A stretch of 64,000 bases of DNA from Malus domestica. Lineage: Eukaryota; Streptophyta; Magnoliopsida; Rosales; Rosaceae. Each line of letters begins with the position of its first letter. Position 1 is the stretch's first letter. Below the pieces are notes generated by a model that was given only the letters and a program-made list of their open reading frames with translations, did no database searches and had not been told where the DNA came from. The position numbers and the translations under genes are program-made. This document shows positions 12,488-22,421 of this stretch, piece by piece. The stretch covers positions 53,020,501 to 53,084,500 of the forward strand of contig NC_091675.1 in NCBI RefSeq assembly GCF_042453785.1, read 5' to 3'.

Positions 12488-12649
12488 TGGAGAGATTTTT
12501 CAGTATCATTGAACGTCACATGTTACTGTACAAATGATGGAATATGTATGTCAAAAATTTAATAATTTAAAAAATAAACAAATTTTTTTACTATTTATAT
12601 AAAAACACGTGATGTATTATCTATGTTCGTATACAATAAAAAATTTCTC
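12488..12649. repeat. MITE of the GAGAGATTTTTCAGTAT family, copy 1
   Basis: This region of about 160 bp begins GGAGAGATTTTTCAGTAT and ends AAAAATTTCTC, so it has short inverted ends. It includes AAAACACGTGATGTAT, shared with related copies at 12.84 and 34.90 kb. The best-preserved copy (34.9 kb) has an 8-bp target duplication. Confidence 0.65.
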
Positions 12650-12840
12650 GTACCTAAGGACTGAGGGGGACCGATCGGGTGTGTCTGGGCGCAGCAAACG
12701 AAACGTCATTCACGTGGGGATTGGATTCCGTCGGTTGGTCCGCTTCAGTCTTCCGCTAATACGCCTAAAAGTCATGTGGTATATAGCTGCTACTGTGCAA
12801 TTTGCTAACCAGATTCTCTCACAGTTGTACTTTTATTTGT

Positions 12841-12995
12841 GAAGAGATTTTTTAATATGATCGGAATACGGAGTGATATATGTTATTATACAAATTGTGA
12901 GATATGTGTGTTAAAAAGTTAATAACTTAAAAAATATAATTTTTCATCACTTATATAAAAACACGTGGTGTACCATCCACGTTCTGGTCACAATC
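12841..12995. repeat. MITE of the GAGAGATTTTTCAGTAT family, copy 2
   Basis: It shares the head (GAAGAGATTTTTTAATATGATCGG), a central GTGTGTTAAAAAGTTAATAA block and the AAAACACGTGGTGTA block with the other copies. A further partial head follows at about 13003-13020, so the region may hold nested or successive insertions. Confidence 0.55.
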
Positions 12996-13489
12996 TCATA
13001 TTTGTGAAGAGATTTTTCAGTCTGTCGAAGCACAGTCCGATACATCAAGTGTAGTAATACAATTGGTTGAAAACTTTTTAAAAAGAAATTCAACTAATTG
13101 TATTATGATACTTTGTGTACTGAACGATGTTCTTGGCACATGTAAAATTTTCTTCGATGTATGGCGTTCCTCTATTGCAAAATTTATACCGCCCATGTCA
13201 GATCACTTGTCCGTCTACAAAATCTAAATTTTGTCAAAGAGTGACGTGGCATAGGCGGCGGTAAGTATTCTTTGTTATTGAACCCCAAATTTGGGTCGCC
13301 TGAGACCCAAATACAAGGCGGACGAGTAAATGCACCACAAGCAGTCAATAACGTACTCTCTAATTCTTTCCAGCAGGAATATATACCGTATTTGAAGCCA
13401 ACGGAAAACTTGGAAAGTAAATCTAAAAAAAGACATAAATACTTAGAGCTAAGGCAAGACTTGAAGCAAACCGAGCGTACTGGCATTCT

Positions 13490-13545
13490 AAGATTCATGT
13501 AGCCGACCCAACTTAGTAGGATAAGGCTTTGTTGGTGTTGTTGCA
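13490..13545 (+). mobile_element. LINE (RTE-like) 3' tail remnant
   Basis: The core CCGACCCAACTTAGTAGGAT is followed by AAGGCTTTGTTGGTGTTGTTG, matching the tails at 11.4 and 44.64 kb. Confidence 0.5.
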
Positions 13546-13770
13546 CTACTTCTCACAACGGTGTAAACCTCAATTGTCAAACTTTTATGAAGTTAGAATA
13601 AGAGATACAAAGAGTTTACTGAAAAATACAGGTAAAAATACGAAGAGTTTATTGAAGGATACACAACGATGACTCGCAAGCACACGATTTAATTATTCTA
13701 ACCGATACAATAAATCAAGCGCTACAATTACATGCATCTAAAAAAAGAAACGAGTAATCAAAACTACAAC

Positions 13771-16700
13771 TCACCGTCTGTTGAACATCCGTCTGTTCCC
13801 AGAACTGAATCTCCCAGGTGGAGAGAACTCATATTTCTCAAGAAGAAAAGAGTTGCGGTTCCGCTTCTTAGCGTTCTTGAATTCACCACGGTTGCGTCTA
13901 GGAAGATAGGAATAATGCTTCTCTCGTTGATCTTGCTGGGTTTTTGATTTGGCAAATGGAGAAACAGCATAAGGTTTAATTCCCTGAAGCTCGGGATCAT
14001 GGAAAAAATTGTGCGGTAGCTTGCTACTATCCATTTTTCTGAATGTAATCGAAATCCTGCAACCATAACAAAGTGTGAAAAGTCGGGAAATACACGTTAG
14101 AAAATGGTTGTACTGAATGGGGAATGCGGTAGGTTACCTTCTTGCCGGAACACCAGGTATGCAATGCTTAGCAACGTTAGCTGCATTACCATCTAGAAGA
14201 AGCACCGATCTGCAGATCATTACGCGTTAAATTTAATAATTACTTAGAAAACAAGGCATCAGCAATGCTTATAAACATTACAAGGTCATTCTATATCAGT
14301 ACTACAACAAAATACGTAAAACAGTCTCAGATAGTACTCATACAAAGCGCTAGTCTATCAAAATTTGAAAACCTTTAACAACACTTCGTTTCGGAACCAA
14401 AAAACATATATCAAAACTCCGCTAAAGTTCATCTCTTCTGATGCATATATGTATCCTTGCATTTGATTTGGTTCAGAGCAAGAGAGATGCCGTGTTGGGT
14501 AGTGGGATGGAGAGAAATCGAAGGATATTCTGCAGTTATAACATATAGGGAAGATGTGGAGACTTTGTGTGGAAGAATCAGGTTTTGGCCGGCCTTGTGA
14601 GTTTAAATCCTCACAAAATCCCATTTCTTCGTGTTTCATTCTTAGTAAATAGCTTTGATTTTCACTCGACATCATGTCTTCTGCTTAAAATCGTGTTATT
14701 CATTAACAAAGTGTTACATCTCTTTATCGTTTCAACAATTGTTTGTTTATTATCTTAGATAAATATAAATTTACTACTTGAACTTCCCTAAATTTTTTAT
14801 AGGACGGTAATAAGGTCAGCGATGTTTTATGGCACGGAATGTTGGGTGGTCAAATAGCTCCCATTTGTTATTACTAATGTGTCTTGTATCTTTTTTTTTT
14901 ACCTTATATCTTATCAAAAACTAAGAAGATTGAGTGACAACGATACACTTCTCTAAACCTGTTTATCACCATACAATTTTTCCCTAGCTCCAACATGAAC
15001 ATATTATTTGACTGATAACTGAGGATCAATTTCAACTATAAGGGGCATTGAGAGAGTAACAACGAAACTAAACAATCAAAACATAAGTGATCAACTGAAC
15101 AAAGAAGCAGTGCAGAAAGCATACCCGACGGGCAAACGTATAGAATAAGGTCCTGAAAAGTCTCCAGGTCCTACAACCTTTAGATTTGAACCGAAGAGTA
15201 TCTTGCATTCGGCCAAAAGTGAAACCGTGCAAAACGGTCTAACAAAATCATCGTGGTCAATATGAGGAGGAATGCAATCCCCTTCGTCATAAATATTCAC
15301 AATGCAGCTGTCCGGGATGCATGATGAAGGTAATATATGCCAACCAACCATCCTCTTTATCATTTGCTTGAACAAAGGAGGTAGAGGATCAACATCTTCA
15401 TCTCTAACGATACCTGGCCGGTTCCCATTCTTATCCTGTAATTTTAGACAGAATAAGGTTATCGACGTACCTTGCCATTTCAATTAAGTCAGGGAAAAGG
15501 AAAGTACCACTGCATAATTGTAACAACAGCCAAATTGTATGGTCACACGTCCTTTACCACGCATCCACTTCCTAGGTTCGCTATACGTACGCGCTGTAAG
15601 ATACACAAAAATAATTAGTAGCACACATCTTACTCATTCTATTTCACATGTATCTTAACCAATCTCAGCAACATGCTTTGGTATCTTTTCTGAGGATAGC
15701 TAAGCAAAGTCGAAGGAGAAAGAGAGTTTATGCTACCATACCTCTAAGTTGTCCACTTTTCCCCATACGTTGTAAATTGTAGACACACTCGATAATTTGC
15801 TTCTGCTCCTCGGCATCAAAAACCCGAGTATGTAGCTCTAGGCCCTGTAAGACATTTATTCGTCTGCCATGTCTGTACTCAATGTGGACGAAGTTCTGTC
15901 TCCGAACTTGTAATACTCGGTTATGCTCGTTTGGATCCTCCGAGGAATCTCCACTTTTTGCACCAGCGAATAACATCGGAGGAGATGAATTAGACGTGCA
16001 CTCTATTTGGATTGATGAGTGGACAGGAGTTGTATGATAAGGTGTTTGGATTGGAGTGCACTCTTGCTGGTCAAGCATTTTATCGAAGGACTCCGTAGTA
16101 TTCTCTGAGGACGGCACAATTGGTTCGTCCACACACTGGCATGGTGAAGGGGTTTGTGCATCCATGGACTTCAATTGTGCAGAACTATTATTATCATCAT
16201 CACTGGAAAAAGATACCTTCTCACCTACTTTTTCTGCGTATATAAAATTTAAAAAGAAAAACAGGAAATGATTAATTGGTTTTCTTTTAAGGGTTAACTG
16301 GTTAATAATAACATATCTGTGCAATCATATATGAGCTCGTTCGGAATTGCTTTTATAATGGCTATAAGCGTTTTTTATGAAAATGCTTTTGAAATGAATC
16401 CTCAGTAAAAATGCAATTAAATCTTGAAAAAAATAAAGACTTGCTTCCCATGAAGCACTTATAAGTGCTTTGAAACTCAAAAACATTTTATCTAAAAGCT
16501 CTTTGAGTCATTTTAAAAACACTCTCAAACGATCTCACATGGATTAATTAACATGCTTTAACATTTCTCCCCCTAACTGGTGACAAAATACTTTTTTTTG
16601 TTGATACACTGAATTAAGCATATAGCACTTATTAGGTTTTGGTAAAATTATTCAGGAATTAAACAAAAAGCAAAAGGATAGTAAAAGGCATCTGCTTGTT

Positions 16701-17196
16701 ACAATGTGAAAGCAAGGAATAATAAACTTAAAACAAAACATATTAATTAAAAATAGAAACCAAGTCATGAGCTTAAGCAATTCTAAGAGATAAAGTAAGA
16801 TCATACATGCATGGTGCTTTACTGCAGTGACAAAAAGTAATAATTCACATCATCGTTGATATTTAACCGTTTAACCTATCGTTGGTAAAAAAATATAATA
16901 AATAATAATAATAATACACAATCAATTAAACCCTACACATGAAACACCAAGAATTCGAGAATATCAAATACAATAAATTTCCAAAATTCAAAAGGAAAAA
17001 TAAAAAAAGAAGAAGTAAAAGGTGTCTGTAATCTGTATTTCTTACTGTTGAGGAGGGTGTGAATTCGACTCTCCAAAAGGAGCTGGCAGTTGCTGCAAAA
17101 CCCGCCTGACAAAACTTCCAGAATTTGGTCGGGTTCTAAAGTCCTCGCCAAGCTCCTCCAATCTTGGCCCTGGCCATCCTCCATCATCATCGTCAT
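13771..17196 (-). CDS. ALKBH9B-like: ALKBH9B-type RNA N6-methyladenosine demethylase (2OG-Fe(II) dioxygenase)
   Basis: Six exons join in frame to 465 aa: 17046-17196, 15742-16233, 15508-15593, 15125-15435, 14138-14209 and 13771-14056. The AlkB core shows RVTIQFGCCYNYAV, then IVNIYDEGDCIPPHIDHDDF with the iron ligands H301 and D303. The third ligand is H362 (AKHCIPGVP), and the 2-oxoglutarate-binding pair R371 and R377 follows (RRISITFR). An acidic/serine-rich N-terminal region and a basic RN-rich tail flank the core. The sequence and length (Arabidopsis about 507 aa) fit ALKBH9B, a cytoplasmic mRNA m6A eraser linked to RNA granules, better than the longer ALKBH10B. The first exon was placed in the frame that gives QILEVLSGGFCSNCQLLLESRI, because only this frame leaves one base that completes the codon of exon 2. 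The start could be any of several clustered ATGs at 17184-17196. Confidence 0.92.
14813..14857 (+). mobile_element. LINE reverse transcriptase scrap
   Basis: Fifteen plus-strand codons read RSAMFYGTECWVVK and then a stop. This matches the conserved RPAMLYGAECW-type block of plant non-LTR (RTE-like) reverse transcriptases. No other RT motif is near, so this is a fragment within the fourth ALKBH9B intron. Confidence 0.55.
16333..16537. repeat. MITE related to the 5138-5282 element, in ALKBH9B intron 1
   Basis: The ends GAGCTCGTTCGGAATTGCTTTT and AAAAACACTCTCAAACGATCTC are inverted copies with mismatches. Internal TTATAAGTGCTTT and GAGTCATTTTAAAAACACT blocks match the better-preserved MITE in PIP5K. 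No clear target duplication was seen. Confidence 0.65.
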
Positions 17197-17214
17197 CACT
17201 CGAACTCCTCAGAG

Positions 17215-17253
<39 letters not shown>
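17215..17253. repeat. (GA)n microsatellite in ALKBH9B 5' leader region
   Basis: About 19 GA dinucleotides lie just upstream of the ALKBH9B start. On the transcribed strand this is a CT tract, which is common in plant 5' UTRs and core promoters. A second, (CT)12-type tract follows at 17438-17462. Confidence 0.9.
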
Positions 17254-17257
<4 letters not shown>

Positions 17258-17432
17258 AGAGAGAGATGTATGCAAAAATAAATAAACAGAAAAAGAGAGA
17301 AGACTGACTGAACTAAAGGATTAAAACAATAAACACGACGACTTTGGAAAATTCGAGGTCAAGCTTGTTAATTGTTATGGTCGTTTAGAGAGAGATTTTT
17401 ACGTGAAACTTGCTCTATCGTCTTCTATTGGG

Positions 17433-17437
<5 letters not shown>

Positions 17438-17462
<25 letters not shown>
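17438..17462. repeat. (CT)n microsatellite upstream of ALKBH9B
   Basis: An uninterrupted CT tract of about 24 bp lies roughly 250 bp upstream of the start codon. Together with the nearby GA tract it forms a complementary pair (GA on one side, CT on the other) that could pair in single-stranded DNA. Confidence 0.85.
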
Positions 17463-17467
<5 letters not shown>

Positions 17468-18308
17468 CCGATCAATTGAATTGACCGGTCAACGGGTGAT
17501 GAATTTGAGTCGTTGGATCGTATCGGACGGCCAAAAATAATTGGTATCCAAGAAAAATCGCTTTTGTAGGCCATCCCACGTTAAATTATTAAGGACTCCC
17601 CCACCAGTACGTCGATCACTTTTTTGCTTCGGACGTCACTTTTTCATTTCCTTATTACACGTACAAAGTAATGTTTCTTTAATTAAGACTGAAAATAAAG
17701 GATAGAGTAGTTATGAAATTCAAATCTAACCGATAAAACACATGTGATATTTACGTATTTGGGAAGATCTAAGGATATGATGTTTCTATATGGAGGAAAC
17801 GTTGAACGGAATTGATTGTGAAAGGCTATATTGATTTCGACCACATAGAATCTACAAAGTGTAGATTCACATAAAGATGTGTCTTCATTTTGAATGAAAG
17901 AGCTGTGAGTTGGATAAACGACATGGAGAAGTGCATATGCTCTCCACCTGAGTAACATAATATGATTTTGCTTCAAATGCTAATTGATAGGCTGTTTTGA
18001 ATAAAGAAGTTTATCATTAAGCTTGTATATGTTTCTATCATTAGATCAATAATGTCGTTATTAGGTGATTACAATGGGGTATTAGCTCAAGCCAAGGAAC
18101 TAGGGTTTCATGAGTCATTCAAACAAAAATTGAAAAGCATTGTCACAAGATTAGAGAATCTGTGAAGAAGAAAAAGAAGATTCAAGTTTAAAGAGTTAAC
18201 GCTGCAGAAGAACGTAACGAACCCAACTACTAACGAGATTACACAAAAGTAGCTTAATCAGCACTTGAATAGTTTTGGAGTGCGTCATTGTGACTATTGG
18301 CTTTCGTG

Positions 18309-18795
18309 CAACTAGGAGATTGTTAGAGTTTTGCCCTAAAACCTCTTTTGTTTTGGCGACTCATTGGGTAGTTTAGTTGCTTATGAGATATTTTAAAAGA
18401 CTTTTCTGCCAAAATAGGTAACGAATAATGAATGGTAAGGCAAGATTAATTCATTTATGAGTTTGGCTTTATATTATAGAGATAATATACTAATAAAAGA
18501 GTCCATGAGATTTAAGGTATGGAAGCAATGTTGTAAACAAGGTTAGAGCAGTAAGACTTGTATTTCATAGTCACTTAGTCTTTAAACAAAATTTCTAGCC
18601 GTTTAGAAAGGACTATTTGGAAAGGCTGTTGTATATTGCATTAAGGTTAACATGGTATTGTGCTATGTGTGATAGACGCATGGTGGATATACAGGTGCTT
18701 GTCTGTTGAACAAGTTCATTGAACATTGATTGCGTTAAACATATGGATGCTTACCATATGTCAAAAGTTATAAAGCTTTAGATTGTAGTTTGTAA
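18309..18795 (+). mobile_element. Degenerate Copia-type polypurine tract plus LTR fragment
   Basis: A purine-rich stretch ending AGGAGAT (18314-18320) is followed by TGTTAGAGTTTTGCCC, the usual junction of a Copia polypurine tract and 3' LTR. About 300 bp of this LTR (from 18485, including GGTGCTTGTCTGTTGAACAA) recurs at 49.18-49.49 kb. No clean 3' boundary was found, so it is a decayed remnant. Confidence 0.5.
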
Positions 18796-18799
18796 GTTC

Positions 18800-18945
18800 T
18801 TTGAACTAAGGCATCATCGATTAAGTGGAGGTCTTAGGTTCACTCATCGCCAAATACGAATTTGAACCACATTATTTCTAGCCAATTGTGAGAATTTGCC
18901 CACTCTCCCACCTTAATAGTGTAGATTTATTAAAAAAAAGTAATA
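18800..18945 (+). mobile_element. Second SINE family, degenerate copy
   Basis: It contains TAAGTGGAGGTCTTAGGTTCACTCATCGCC, AGCCAATTGTGAG and an A-rich end, matching in order the better copies at 31.4 and 56.98 kb. The TTAGGTTC block resembles a pol III B box. Confidence 0.45.
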
Positions 18946-19494
18946 CAATTGTACATAGATAATATTTTATAGATCTTATTGGATATTCTACACTAATCTT
19001 ACCCTAATGGGAGTATGAGGATGTGAACCCGAAAAATAATGAGTTGAGGAGGAAGACCTAGCTGGATTGAGAAAGAAGACCTAGCTACCAGGACGGTGAC
19101 GTCGCCTCTCTTGTGTTGTCTGAATTCAAATTAGTAACGAAGGAGAGATTGTATACCTGAGCAGTTTTGGTGATGTGGTGGTGCTATGATCGTAATTTGG
19201 TTTTGGTTTTCTCGTGATGGGGCCGCTAGGGTAATTTTGTTTGATGATAATTGTTTTTAAATTATAATAACCTTTTTAAAAGCAAGGAAAATTAAGGAAA
19301 AAAAAATTTAGGTTTACTTTGGGAATACTGGCGGTGGGGGAAGAGTTTATAATTTTTATTTTTGACTTTTTTTGTAGGGGGTGGAAATATTAGGTGGATG
19401 TGAAAATAAGACAATAGAATGCGCATAATTCCACTCATAAGAAATTCCATTCCAACTATAATTTACCCATTTAATTTTTTGCCCATAATGACTG

Positions 19495-19617
19495 GGAATT
19501 GTTATTGGTACTTTAACATTCTCATTTTGCACTCCAAACATTATATATTTAGAAATAAAAATACATTTGTGAGGAGTGCGAAATGAAATTTTTTGAGTGC
19601 TAATAACAGTTCTCATT
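19495..19617. mobile_element. Small MITE with about 45-bp inverted ends
   Basis: The left end GAATTGTTATTGGTACTTT and right end GAGTGCTAATAACAGTTC are inverted copies with mismatches, and CATTTTGCACTCC pairs with GGAGTGCGAAATG. The whole unit is about 120 bp and nearly all hairpin. Confidence 0.65.
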
Positions 19618-20111
19618 ATGACTTGAGTAAACTTGATATAAATTCAATTTTGTAAGTCTTTAATCTATATTGAGTTTAGTCCACTTTGTCGGATTATGTA
19701 TGTTCATTGATTATCCACATCATCTTACTTTTATTATCTGTTTATTAAATTATGATAAATATTATCTCTTATTTATAGGATTAATTTACTTAATTAAGGG
19801 TTAAATATAAGAATTATATATTTTTTTTCCTACCCCAATTCGAATCTCAATTTGTTCTTCTACCTCCATCACATGTTAATTGTGCTAATTGATTTACGTT
19901 GTTGGTTCTATATTAGTATGAGTTAATAAATATATGATGATTAAATTCCTCCAATCAAATTTTCATGGATGATAGGTAACTTAAGTTTTGTTTATTTTTG
20001 TAATTCTACTTTCATGTTAAATGTATTTAATCAATTTATGATGTAGGTATAATATATGATGTCATATAAATTTATTTTTAACAATTTTTTAGAAAAGTGG
20101 TTAGATCTTTA

Positions 20112-21273
20112 TGTCACGTCTCGGCTCGGACCCCCACCATATCCCGGGCTCGACTCTACCGTAGCACGATATTATCCGCTTTGGGCCCCGACCACTCCCT
20201 CACTGTTTTGTTTATGGGAACTCACATGAGAACTTCCTAGTGGGTCACTCATCATGGGATTGCTCTCGCGCGAACTCGCTTAACTTCAGAGTTTCGATGG
20301 AACCTGAAGCCAGTGAGCTCCCAAAATGCCTCGTGCTAATTAGAGGTGGTCATGTACATATAAGACTTACAGGATCCTCACCCCTGGGCCCAAAAGGCCT
20401 CGTACTAATTAGAGGTCGGCATGTACATATAAGACTTACATGATACTCACCCCTGGGGCCAAAAGGCCTCGTGCTAATTAGAGGTGGGCATGTACATATA
20501 AGACTTACGGGATCCTCACCCCTAGGCGATGTGTAATCTTACAATCCACCCCTTAGGGGCTCGACGTTCTCGTCGGCACGCTTCGGGCTAGAGATTGGCT
20601 ATGATACCAAATTGTCACATCTCGCCCTGGGCTCCGACCACATCCCGGGCTCGACTCCACTATAGCACAATATTGTCCGCTTTGGGCCCTGACCACGCCC
20701 TCACGGTTTTTTTTCTTTAACTCACTCGAGCAGAACTTCCCAGTAGGTCACCCATCTTGGGAATGCTCTGGCCCATTCTCGCTTAACTTCGGAGTTCCTA
20801 CGGAACCCGAAGTTAGTGAGTTCCCAAAAGGTCTCGTGCTAGGTAGAGATGAGAATATACATATAAGGCTTACATGATCCACTTTCCTGGGCAATGTGAG
20901 ATGTAACAATTCACCCCCCTTAGAGGCTCGACGTCCTAGTCGGCACACTTCCGACCAGGAATTGGCTCTGATACCAAATTGTCACATCCCGGCCCGGGCC
21001 CCCACCACATTCTGGGCTTAACTCCACCGTAGCACGATATTGTCCACTTTGGGCCCCGACCACGCCTTCATGGTTTTATTTCTGGGAACTCACACGAGAA
21101 CTTCACAGTGAGTCACCCATCTTGGGATTGCTCTCGTGCGAACTCGTTTAACTTCAGAGTTCCAATGGAATCCGAAGCCAGTGAGCTCTCAAAATGTCTC
21201 GTGCTAATTGGAGGTGGACATGTACATATAAGGCTTATAGGATTATCACCCCTGGACGATGTGGGATCTTACA
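20112..21273 (-). mobile_element. Cassandra TRIM retrotransposon with three LTRs
   Basis: Three LTRs (20112-20543, 20613-20908, 20980-21273) alternate with two internal segments of about 70 bp (20544-20612, 20909-20979). On the minus strand each LTR runs from TGTAAGATC/TGTTACATC to GATGTGACA. It contains a 5S rRNA-like block (AACTCCGAAGTTAAGCG and GATGGGTGACCTACTGGGAA). Directly after the LTR comes a primer-binding site (TTGGTATCAGAGCCA, complementary to initiator tRNA-Met), and before the next LTR a purine-rich AAGGGGGGTGAA tract. TTTA flanks both outer edges (20108-20111, 21274-21277). There is no coding capacity. LTR-internal-LTR-internal-LTR arrays normally arise by unequal recombination between LTRs. 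Confidence 0.92.
20324..20528. repeat. 68-bp tandem triplication inside one Cassandra LTR
   Basis: Three successive units of about 68 bp each contain CTAATTAGAGGTNGNCATGTACATATAAGACTTAC and a CCTCACCCCTGGG-like end. The other two Cassandra LTRs have this segment once, which explains why this LTR is 432 bp rather than about 295 bp. Confidence 0.9.
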
Positions 21274-21774
21274 TTTATATTTAAATATTTAAATTAAAAA
21301 TATGAATAAAAATGTCTAAATCAAGAAATTTATTTAAAGTAGAAAAATATCACACCTGGCTATATCTAATAACAACTCAAAATTTTTCGACCCAAATCAA
21401 AGTTACCCCAAACCTTATGCCAACCAGCAAGCAGACCTAAACATTTGTAGAAACCTTCTAGATGCTCATGCATCACCACCATTAGCTGAAGATCGAATTC
21501 CTCAGCTTCTTCTCGAATGCCCATTAAGAAAGTCCTGTTTTATATCAATGAAATCAATAGTACCGTCTTCAAACTCTAGAAATTCAATAAGTATATCTCA
21601 TTCCGACCCTGAGACTGATCTAATATTAGCACATTAACGAAAATAAAATATCATGCAAGGACAAAGTAAAACGAGAATCGAGTTCTATTGGCAAAGTAAC
21701 AGTTTTTGAATTTCAGCAATAAAATGGGAAAACAATTGAGTTTCAAGGGATAGAAAAAAATAAGTTAAAGATAT

Positions 21775-21930
21775 AAGTAATGTTAGGTAGATTATATTTG
21801 TAAATTAAATAATGTGACACCAATAAAAAATAAACACGTTAACACTTAAAATAATAATATGTTAGTAGATTTTCATGTCATTTAATTAAAAAAATTTATT
21901 TACAAAATTAGTCCGATTATTAAAAAATAT
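21775..21930. repeat. AT-rich MITE of the GTAAATTAAATGATATG-type family
   Basis: The left half has TTTGTAAATTAAATAATGTGACACCAATAAAAAATAAACACGTTAA and the right half has an inverted TCATTTAATTAAAAAAATTTATTTACAAA. Related units lie at 60.56, 60.76 and 61.22 kb. Confidence 0.5.
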
Positions 21931-21984
21931 TCAGGCCCTTTATGCAAAGGGGTCCCTGTTTTTCTTTTGTTCAAAAAATAGGGA

Positions 21985-22285
21985 TTAGGTGTGGAGCTCA
22001 CTCCACATTGAACTTCAACGATCCAAACCGTCTATTTTGTAAGTCTCGATTCATAGATCATCCTTACAAAAATTCAATTCAATCCGAAACCATTTCCTAT
22101 TTAATTATCAAGATAAAATTTCATTATTTCTTATATAACAAAATACTCGTTAATTTCTTTGAACCTAATTATCTTAAACATTTCCGATTTAGCTAATATT
22201 TTACAAGGATAATTTATAAAGTACAATTTGAAAAATAAACGATTCGGATCGTTAAAGTTCGATGTAGTGCCCAAATCATTTTTAT
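21985..22285. repeat. Imperfect fold-back repeat immediately upstream of the PPR gene
   Basis: The left arm (ACATTGAACTTCAACGATCC, then TTTGTAAG and ATCATCCTTACAAAAATT) pairs with the right arm (TTTTACAAGGATAA, then CGGATCGTTAAAGTTCGATGT). Each arm is about 100 bp. It ends about 140 bp before the PPR start codon, so it may lie in the promoter. Confidence 0.6.
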
Positions 22286-22421
22286 AAAAAAATGGAATTC
22301 CTTCCCTTAAAGATTTTCCAAAAAATATTATCTTCCCTTGGAAAAATCCCAACTCAGACAAACTCTACACTCGTCCCTTCAATTCAATTTCCATTTCCAT
22401 CAGTCCCTCACAAAGTGAAAA

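Larger units (their letters stand above)
12116..13770. other. Intergenic, PIP5K promoter side; MITEs and a LINE tail
   Basis: This holds the upstream region of PIP5K (G-box-like CACGTGT near 12242, several CACGTG cores), two MITEs and, at about 13490-13545, a second LINE 3' tail (CCGACCCAACTTAGTAGGAT with a TTGGTGTTGTTG end). Short open frames here show no family features and look like chance. Confidence 0.5.
17463..22421. other. Gene-free gap between ALKBH9B and the PPR gene
   Basis: About 5 kb without a supported gene. It holds a decayed Copia-type end (about 18.3-18.8 kb), a SINE-like piece (18.80-18.95 kb), a small MITE (19.5 kb), the Cassandra array (20.1-21.3 kb), a MITE (21.8-21.9 kb) and a fold-back repeat just upstream of the PPR start. 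Remaining sequence is AT-rich with no recognisable coding. Confidence 0.6.

Noticed and set aside
12169-12519. 116-codon minus-strand frame upstream of PIP5K
   Set aside because: Low complexity is absent, but there is no family resemblance, no splice context and overlapping frames on the other strand. It is likely chance in GC-richer promoter DNA.
17042-17275. Frame with SLSLSLS and SSSDDDDD as ALKBH9B N terminus
   Set aside because: It has no ATG start, is driven by the CT microsatellite, and its phase does not match exon 2; the other frame does.
20324-20528. Regularly spaced repeats that could suggest a CRISPR array
   Set aside because: The 68-bp units are directly abutted with no unique spacers, in a plant retrotransposon LTR.
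20700-20835. Possible 5S rRNA gene on the minus strand
   Set aside because: The 5S-like block is diverged, is repeated in all three LTRs, and lies between LTR ends next to a tRNA-Met primer site. It is the Cassandra LTR, not a functional rRNA gene.
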